The translations under genes were made by a program, and so were the position numbers. The notes under the pieces were generated by a model that saw only the letters and a list, made by a program, of their open reading frames with translations, made no database searches and had not been told where the DNA came from. From assembly GCF_017329565.1 (NCBI RefSeq), contig NZ_JAFMTT010000013.1: a stretch of DNA of 64,000 nucleotides; one strand, given 5' to 3'. The stretch's first letter is position 1, and each line of letters opens with the position of its first letter. Of this stretch, positions 58,857 to 64,000 are shown one piece after another. Origin of the DNA: Alicyclobacillus mali (GTDB lineage Bacteria > Bacillota > Bacilli > Alicyclobacillales > Alicyclobacillaceae).

Positions 58857-60380
58857 TCATTCGGACAGCCATGTCCTCAACAAGCTCGCGAAGTCCTCCG
58901 GTCGATGTTGCGCAAGATGCGTGAGCTGATTTCGAAGGACCTCTTCCTGCGTCAACGGCAACTCTTCGAGTGGTTGCTCGAACGTCTCACCCGCCGGAAT
59001 TTCAATCACCTCGCCAGACGGATGCCGGCGCCGGCGGAAGACCAAGTAACCAACCACGACCAAGGCCGCGAGCAACAGTCCGCCGAGCGCGTACACCCAC
59101 GTCCGCCCGCCGGGCGCCGCAGGTACGGTTTGCAGCGAGTTGGTGAACGGAACCGCCGACACGCTCACGACATTTTTTCCCTGCGAAGGCGTGGATCCCA
59201 GCACGCTCAGCACGAAGTTTCGAATTTGCGCCTGGACAGCAGGGGTGATGCTCTTGTCATTGCTGTTCAACAGCACGCCAACCGAGTAACCCAACACCTG
59301 CATTGGATCCGCGGTGGTCTGCTGATTTTGATAGCTGTACGCGTAGTTCGTAATCGTGTTCGACGACGTGGTATTCGTCGCACCGCCGCCCGTTGCCGCG
59401 TACGTGCTGTTTAAATTCGGATTGCTTCCCGCTTGTCCAGCCGCACCGCCAGGCGCGCCGCTCGTCGACTGTGATTTCTGGACCTCTTGACTCGTGATAA
59501 ACCCCGTGCTCGATCCCGGCGCATTGATCAGCGTGTGCGTCGTGGTCTCGGTCTGATTGAACGTCACGTTCGCGTGTACCACGACAACGGCGTTCTGGGC
59601 ACCCACAATCTGCTGCAGACCGGAGATAAGCGTCTGCTGCAAGTCGTTTTCTAGTTTTTCTCGCATCGCCAACTCCGACGATGCTGCCCCCACAGTGCTC
59701 GAGGAACCATTCTGCGCCACATCGCTCGACAGCACATTCCCGTACTGGTCGACGACCGTCACATTACCCACCGTGAGCCCCTGCACGGAATGAGCCACCA
59801 ACTGTTGAATGCCATAGACCTGTGCGGCCGAGAGCTGCACGCCAGGGCCGAGATCGACGAATACGGATGCCTTGGCGTCCGTCGTTGGCTGAGAAACGAA
59901 CAGCTGCTGCTCAGGCATCACAATGTGCACCTGCGCCGACTGCACGCCGTTGATGTCGCTGATGGTGGTCGACAGGCTCTGTTGCAGCGCGTTGAGCACC
60001 TGCAGATTGAACTGATCCTGGGTCTCGCCGAGCGAGGTTGTGATCCCCGAGTACGCGTCGTAGCCGCTCTGGGGAAGCCCCGCCATCGACAGTTGAATGC
60101 GCGCTTCGTCCGCGTCGCGCGCGGGCACCAGCACCGCTGTGCCCTGTATCTCGTTTGGGATTTTCAGCGTGTCCAGTTCTTGCTGGACCTGGCCAAGCGA
60201 TTTATCATCCAGGCCCTCCATGATGGTCACATAGTGCGGCCGAGTCGCCGCGAACACCACCACGAGAAGGGCCACCAGGAGCGCGGCCGCGGCGATCAAC
60301 AGATTGCGGCGCGATCGCGCTGGAAGCCCCGCCCATTTCCCCCGAGCCTGGGTCCAGATGTTTCGCAGGGCTTCGTTCAA
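58857..60380 (-). CDS. fliF: Flagellar M-ring protein FliF
   Basis: FliF builds the MS ring. The 507-residue protein has an N-terminal membrane helix (LLIAAAALLVALLVVVFAA), ring-building domains (GLDDKSLGQVQQELDTLKIP, SAQVHIVMPEQQLFV, AQVYGIQQLVAHSVQGL), a Gly/Asn/Thr-rich loop, a second membrane helix (VYALGGLLLAALVVVGYLVF) and a C-terminal FliG-binding tail. The start is TTG with GGGTGAG upstream; the nearby ATG is in another frame. Confidence 0.96.
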   Translation of the reverse strand: MNEALRNIWTQARGKWAGLPARSRRNLLIAAAALLVALLVVVFAATRPHYVTIMEGLDDKSLGQVQQELDTLKIPNEIQGTAVLVPARDADEARIQLSMAGLPQSGYDAYSGITTSLGETQDQFNLQVLNALQQSLSTTISDINGVQSAQVHIVMPEQQLFVSQPTTDAKASVFVDLGPGVQLSAAQVYGIQQLVAHSVQGLTVGNVTVVDQYGNVLSSDVAQNGSSSTVGAASSELAMREKLENDLQQTLISGLQQIVGAQNAVVVVHANVTFNQTETTTHTLINAPGSSTGFITSQEVQKSQSTSGAPGGAAGQAGSNPNLNSTYAATGGGATNTTSSNTITNYAYSYQNQQTTADPMQVLGYSVGVLLNSNDKSITPAVQAQIRNFVLSVLGSTPSQGKNVVSVSAVPFTNSLQTVPAAPGGRTWVYALGGLLLAALVVVGYLVFRRRRHPSGEVIEIPAGETFEQPLEELPLTQEEVLRNQLTHLAQHRPEDFASLLRTWLSE

Positions 60381-60411
60381 CGCATCTCACCCTATCCCCC
60401 TCGTGATAGAA

Positions 60412-60708
60412 CTAGATCTGCATGTTCATCAGCGTCGAGTACGCCTGTTGCACGCGCGTGGCCGTCTGCGACAGAAGATCCACCGCGAGCGACGCCTGCG
60501 TCTCGGCGATCATCAAGTCTGCAGTGGACACAGGGCCGCCGCTGGCGTATGCCACCGCCAAATTGTCGGCCCTATTCGCCACCTGACTCACCTCGTCGAG
60601 GGCCCTGCCGAGGTAGTCAGAAAAACTCATGTTGCCCGAGGAACCGCTCGCCCCGGGCGCCGCACTTCCCAAACTGGTCGTCAGGGTCGTAGACACCGGA
60701 ACAATCAT
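60412..60708 (-). CDS. fliE: Hook-basal body complex protein FliE
   Basis: FliE joins the MS ring to the rod. The 98-residue protein has SFSDYLGRALDEVSQVAN and the C-terminal DLMIAETQASLAVDLLSQ followed by TATRVQQAYSTLMNMQI, all typical. GGAGGG lies seven bases before the ATG at 60708. The order flgB-flgC-fliE-fliF is universal in Bacilli. Confidence 0.96.
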   Translation of the reverse strand: MIVPVSTTLTTSLGSAAPGASGSSGNMSFSDYLGRALDEVSQVANRADNLAVAYASGGPVSTADLMIAETQASLAVDLLSQTATRVQQAYSTLMNMQI

Positions 60709-60719
60709 GGCCACCCTCC

Positions 60720-61154
60720 TCACTTGCCAATGCCGAGAGCCGTCACGGCCATCTCCTTCGCCGCGTCAAACGCGGTGGCGTTCGCCTGATAGGCGCGGGT
60801 CGCCTGGATCATGTCGACCATTTGCGTGGTCAGGTTGACATTTGAACTCTCCACGTAGCCGTTGACCGCATCGGGGTTTGTCGGATCGTAAATCAACTGA
60901 AAGGGACTCGTGTCCTGCGTGATGCTCGTCACCTGCACACCCCCACCGATCCCCTGGACGGCCTGTCCCAGCGCCGTCTGAAAGGTGACATTCGTGCCGA
61001 CGGGCGCGAAGTTCACGATCTCGGCACGATACGGGCCGCCCTGCGGCGTGCGCGTGGTATTGACGTTCGCAATATTGTTGGCGATCACGTTCAACCACAG
61101 CTGGTTCGCCGCGAGACCGCTCGCCGAGATGTTCATGCTGCTGTTGTCAAACAT
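60720..61154 (-). CDS. flgC: Flagellar basal-body rod protein FlgC
   Basis: FlgC is a proximal rod protein. The 144-residue sequence contains MNISASGLAANQLWLNVIAN with the IANNIANVNTTRTPQGGPYR rod signature and ends with a helix, MVDMIQATRAYQANATAFD. It starts five bases after flgB. Confidence 0.96.
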   Translation of the reverse strand: MFDNSSMNISASGLAANQLWLNVIANNIANVNTTRTPQGGPYRAEIVNFAPVGTNVTFQTALGQAVQGIGGGVQVTSITQDTSPFQLIYDPTNPDAVNGYVESSNVNLTTQMVDMIQATRAYQANATAFDAAKEMAVTALGIGK

Positions 61155-61159
61155 GCCAC

Positions 61160-61564
61160 TCAGCTCCCGGTGATGGCCGTCCGGAGGCGATCCAGACGGT
61201 CGGAGATGTCCTGCACCAGCGTGTCGTACTTCACCTGATTTTCGGCCATCAACACCATTTCTTCGGTGATGTCCACGTTATTGCCGTTACTGTTCACGGT
61301 TGTGGACGTATCGGTGTACACCTGAGGCGTGACGTTTGGCAACGCGGTCAGGTTGTAACTCGGCTGTTCCGCGCCGATGGGAATGTGGGTCTCGCCAAGC
61401 GCGTCGGAACCCTCACTCCCGAGAGCGCTCTGAAGCATCGATTCAAACGCCACGTCCTGGCGCTTGTACCCCGGCGTACCTGCGTTGGCGATGTTGTTTG
61501 CGTAGACCGCCTGCCGGAGCGTCGAAGCGTCGAGCGCGCTCTGCAACAATTCAAACACCGTCAT
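61160..61564 (-). CDS. flgB: Flagellar basal-body rod protein FlgB
   Basis: FlgB is the most proximal rod protein and the first gene of the fla/che operon. The 134-residue protein has LRQAVYANNIANAGTPGYKR and a C-terminal EEMVLMAENQVKYDTLVQD helix. GGGGGAG lies about 11 bases before the ATG. An inverted repeat lies in its leader at 61589-61628. Confidence 0.96.
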   Translation of the reverse strand: MTVFELLQSALDASTLRQAVYANNIANAGTPGYKRQDVAFESMLQSALGSEGSDALGETHIPIGAEQPSYNLTALPNVTPQVYTDTSTTVNSNGNNVDITEEMVLMAENQVKYDTLVQDISDRLDRLRTAITGS

Positions 61565-61588
61565 GGCTCTGTGCTCTCCCCCGACAAA

Positions 61589-61628
61589 ATTCGACGAACT
61601 TCAGGTCGAAACTACAAATTCGTCGAAT
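61589..61628. promoter_or_regulatory. Ten-base inverted repeat in the flgB leader
   Basis: ATTCGACGAA (61589-61598) and TTCGTCGAAT (61619-61628) are exact inverted copies separated by 20 bases. They start about 25 bases before the flgB ATG. They could be a DNA operator for a dimeric regulator or an mRNA hairpin next to the ribosome binding site. No convincing sigma-A or sigma-D hexamer pair was found between here and the hslU terminator. Confidence 0.5.
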
Positions 61629-61713
61629 GTGAGCCGAATCCTGCTCGGGGCAGTTAAGTTTTTCTTATGAATCGAGCCCAGAGGTCGCTCAGCGATTACA
61701 GGACCAACAAAGA

Positions 61714-61740
61714 TAAAAAAAGGATGGCCCACGGCCATCC
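61714..61740 (-). terminator. Intrinsic terminator after hslU
   Basis: GGATGGCC and GGCCATCC form a perfect eight-pair stem with a three-base loop; on the minus strand it is followed by TTTTTTTATC. It lies 17 bases past the hslU stop and separates the protease operon from the flagellar operon. Confidence 0.9.
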
Positions 61741-61757
61741 GACGTCGTTCCATCACG

Positions 61758-63152
61758 TTAAAGAATGAACTGACTCAAATCGCGATTTTGCACAATATCG
61801 CCGAGCTTCTCATCGACATACGCTTGCGTGATCTTGATCTCGCCGAGGTGAATTTCCGGCGCCTCAAAGGACAAGTCTTCCAGCACTTTCTCGACCAGCG
61901 TATGCAGGCGGCGCGCCCCGATGTTTTCGGTCTCCTCGTTCACCGTTTGCGCCATCTCGGCGATGCGCTCAATCGCCTCGGACGTAAACTCCACCCGAAT
62001 GCCCTCGGTCTCGAGGAGCGCGGTATACTGCTTCATCAGCGAGTTTTCCGGCTCACGCAAGATGCGGATGAAGTCGTCCTTCGTCAACGGTTCCAGTTCC
62101 ACGCGAATCGGAAACCGTCCCTGAAGCTCTGGAATCAGGTCGGACGGCTTCGCGATGTGGAACGCACCCGCACCAATGAACAGCATGTAATCCGTCTTCA
62201 CCGCGCCGTATTTTGTCGATACGGTCGAGCCTTCGACAATAGGCAAAATGTCCCGCTGCACGCCCTCGCGCGACACGTCCGGCCCGTGCGATTCACGGCC
62301 CGCGATTTTATCCATCTCGTCGATAAAGATAATCCCGTGATTTTCCGCTCGATAGATGGCCTCGGCCGTCACGGCATCCATATCGATCAGCTTCTGCGCC
62401 TCTTCCTGCGTGAGCACTTTGCGGGCCTCTCGCACGGTCATCTTCCGCTTCTTCGTCGATTTCGGCAACAGGTTGCCGAGCATCTCTTGGAGATTGCCCA
62501 GGCTTTCCGCACCCATGCCCGGCATGAATCCCAGCGCCATGGGGCCCGCCTGCTCCTCGACGTCCACCTCGACGTAGTGGTCTTCAAGCGCCCCCATCAG
62601 CAACTTCTGCTTCACGCGCCGGCGTTCCTCTCGCACCTGATCAGACGATGGCTCCTGCGGGCGATCCGCCGAGAATCCCCCGCTGAACAGCATCTCAAGC
62701 GGATTCCTCCCGCGCGACCGCGCGCCTGGATCCGGCACCAGCGCTTCAACAATTCGTTCGTTGGCGCGGGTCTCGGCCTCGCTTTTCACCCGTTCCGCGT
62801 GCTCCGCCTTGACCATCCGCACAGCCGTCTCCACAAGGTCTCGAACCATCGATTCCACGTCGCGGCCGACATAGCCCACTTCGGTGAACTTCGTGGCTTC
62901 CACCTTGATAAACGGTGCACCGACGAGCTTACTCAGCCTGCGCGCAATTTCCGTCTTTCCGACGCCCGTTGGTCCAATCATCAGGATGTTCTTTGGCGTC
63001 ACCTCGGCCTGCATTTCGGGCGATAGCTTCGACCGGCGATACCGATTTCTCAAGGCAATCGCGACGGCTCGCTTTGCCTTCTTCTGGCCCACGATGTACC
63101 GGTCCAGGTACTCGACAATTTCTCTGGGCGTCAACTCTCGCTCACTGGGCAT
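61758..63152 (-). CDS. hslU: ATP-dependent protease ATPase subunit HslU (ClpY)
   Basis: HslU unfolds substrates for HslV. The 464-residue AAA+ protein has Walker A in MIGPTGVGKTEIARRL (about 60-67), the pore motif GYVGRDVE, a charged I-domain (about 120-240), Walker B around GIIFIDEMDKIAGR and sensor 2 near ENIGARRLHTLVEKVLEDL. The ATG follows GGGGG. The neighbour codY, present after clpY in B. subtilis, is missing. Confidence 0.97.
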   Translation of the reverse strand: MPSERELTPREIVEYLDRYIVGQKKAKRAVAIALRNRYRRSKLSPEMQAEVTPKNILMIGPTGVGKTEIARRLSKLVGAPFIKVEATKFTEVGYVGRDVESMVRDLVETAVRMVKAEHAERVKSEAETRANERIVEALVPDPGARSRGRNPLEMLFSGGFSADRPQEPSSDQVREERRRVKQKLLMGALEDHYVEVDVEEQAGPMALGFMPGMGAESLGNLQEMLGNLLPKSTKKRKMTVREARKVLTQEEAQKLIDMDAVTAEAIYRAENHGIIFIDEMDKIAGRESHGPDVSREGVQRDILPIVEGSTVSTKYGAVKTDYMLFIGAGAFHIAKPSDLIPELQGRFPIRVELEPLTKDDFIRILREPENSLMKQYTALLETEGIRVEFTSEAIERIAEMAQTVNEETENIGARRLHTLVEKVLEDLSFEAPEIHLGEIKITQAYVDEKLGDIVQNRDLSQFIL

Positions 63153-63163
63153 GAGTCATCCCC

Positions 63164-63709
63164 CTATACCCCGACAGTCTCAAGGACAATGTGGTCGTTC
63201 GTGTACACACAAATCTCAGAAGCGATGAGTAGAGACTGCTTCGCAATCTCGGCAGGCTCGAGTTGCGTATTCCGGGCCAATGCGCGACCGGCCGCGAGTG
63301 CGTATCCGCCGCCCGATCCGATAGCGCATATGCCGTCGTCCGGCTGAATCACCTCTCCGCCCCCTGAGACGATGAGGAGATCCCGCGAATCCATGACAAT
63401 CAACATCGCTTCGAGTTTTTGCAGCACTTTGTCAGACCGCCACTCCTTCGCAAGTTCCACGGCCGCCCGGGGCAGGTTCCCTTGAAATTCAACCAGTTTC
63501 TTCTCGAACTTCTCAAACAACGTGAACGCGTCTGCTACAGAGCCCGCGAACCCCGCAACCACGCGATCGTGATACAGCCTGCGCACCTTTCGAGCCCCAT
63601 GTTTCATGACCATGCTGTTCCCAAACGTAACCTGGCCGTCGCCTGCCATGGCACCGCGCCCGTCTCTCAACATCGCAAAGATCGTGGTTCCGTGCATTTC
63701 ATATGCCAT
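63164..63709 (-). CDS. hslV: ATP-dependent protease peptidase subunit HslV (ClpQ)
   Basis: HslV is the proteasome-like peptidase. The 181-residue protein has MAGDGQVTFGNSMVMKHGAR with the following RKVRRLYHDRVVAGFAGSVA segment and the AIGSGGGYALAAGRAL block. The conserved threonine that is N-terminal after processing lies in HGTTIFA (Thr8), so a short leader must be removed. The ATG at 63709 overlaps the recombinase gene by 11 bases; an ATG four codons in is an alternative. Confidence 0.96.
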   Translation of the reverse strand: MAYEMHGTTIFAMLRDGRGAMAGDGQVTFGNSMVMKHGARKVRRLYHDRVVAGFAGSVADAFTLFEKFEKKLVEFQGNLPRAAVELAKEWRSDKVLQKLEAMLIVMDSRDLLIVSGGGEVIQPDDGICAIGSGGGYALAAGRALARNTQLEPAEIAKQSLLIASEICVYTNDHIVLETVGV

Positions 63710-64000
63710 CTTCGCTCGACTCCCGTCCCTGTTTGCCTCGACGTGCACGGGGATGCGCCGCGTAATACGCTCGAGCCAGTTGCTCGCGGCTCGTGTGGGT
63801 ATAAATCTGCGTGCTCGACAAACTCGCGTGCCCCAACAATTCCTGAACGCTCCGGAGATCCGCCCCTCCATTCAGCATGTGCGTCGCGAACGAATGGCGC
63901 AAGCCATGCACATGGACAGAACGAAGACCAGGAACCTCTCCGATGCGCCGAGCTAACACCCGGCGCACGCTGCGGTCGGTCAAGCGCCCTCCGCGACGAT
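63699..64000 (-). CDS. xerC: Tyrosine recombinase, XerC/CodV type (C-terminal part)
   Basis: Only the last 100 or so residues are in the window; the gene continues beyond the right edge. The catalytic motifs are clear: HGLRHSFATHMLNGG (His, Arg, His), QELLGHASLSSTQIYTH with the second histidine and the nucleophilic tyrosine. The order recombinase-hslV-hslU is the B. subtilis codV-clpQ-clpY order, so this is the chromosome-dimer resolvase family rather than a phage integrase. Confidence 0.92.
   Translation of the reverse strand, partial: RRGGRLTDRSVRRVLARRIGEVPGLRSVHVHGLRHSFATHMLNGGADLRSVQELLGHASLSSTQIYTHTSREQLARAYYAAHPRARRGKQGRESSEDGI

Noticed and set aside
61629..61713. Sigma-A or sigma-D promoter for flgB
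   Set aside because: No hexamer pair with acceptable spacing, and no TAAA-N15-GCCGATAT match, was found in this stretch.

Overview
The window is a G+C-rich chromosomal segment from a spore-forming, flagellated member of the Bacilli. An Alicyclobacillus-type organism is the best guess, inferred from gene order plus base composition; no species is assigned. Gene order is the conserved Bacillus block xerC(codV)-hslV-hslU-flagella/chemotaxis-rpsB-tsf-pyrH-frr-uppS-cdsA-dxr-rseP-polC, then rimP-nusA-infB-rbfA-truB-ribF-rpsO-pnp-ylxY-M16 protease-spoVF-asd-dapG-dapA. Almost everything is on the minus strand, so transcription runs from high to low coordinates. The only supported plus-strand genes are typA (20213-22042) and a 92-codon gene (34921-35199). 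I see no tRNA, rRNA, CRISPR array or insertion sequence.

Layout, right to left. 61.7-64.0 kb: end of a tyrosine recombinase gene, then hslV and hslU closed by an intrinsic terminator. 35.9-61.6 kb: one uninterrupted fla/che run (flgB flgC fliE fliF fliG fliH fliI fliJ ylxF fliK flgD, a small flagellar-operon gene, flgE flbD fliL fliM fliY cheY fliO fliP fliQ fliR flhB flhA flhF flhG cheB cheA cheW cheC cheD swrB-like), mostly with 4-11 bp overlaps. 34.7-35.9 kb: an accessory-looking gap holding two convergent 92-residue proteins that resemble each other. 23.0-34.7 kb: rpsB to polC, then a VOC protein and pheA. 20.0-22.1 kb: typA, divergent from rimP. 6.2-20.1 kb: the rimP-nusA-infB translation operon through pnp, ylxY, the M16 protease and dut. 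0.1-6.1 kb: spoVFA, spoVFB, asd, dapG, dapA and an rRNA methyltransferase.

Functional logic. dapG, asd and dapA lead from aspartate to 4-hydroxy-tetrahydrodipicolinate, which feeds lysine and cell-wall synthesis and, through SpoVFAB, spore dipicolinate. A good sigma-K-like promoter lies just upstream of spoVFA, directly behind the dut terminator, so this block can be switched on separately in the mother cell. The flagellar run encodes rod, hook, export gate, export ATPase and switch, plus a CheA/W/Y/B/C/D chemotaxis set.

Points of most interest: (1) the two convergent 92-residue proteins with a shared beta-rich core beside the fla/che end; (2) sigD and codY are absent from the places they occupy in B. 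subtilis; (3) CheB is a bare methylesterase domain without a receiver; (4) a YlxQ-type gene runs about 120 bp into infB in another frame; (5) several RNA-level signals, including a nested hairpin around the ylxY ribosome binding site, an inverted repeat in the flgB leader and a hairpin in the rimP leader. Start codons were often moved from the longest frame to the codon best placed behind a Shine-Dalgarno sequence, and several are TTG or GTG.
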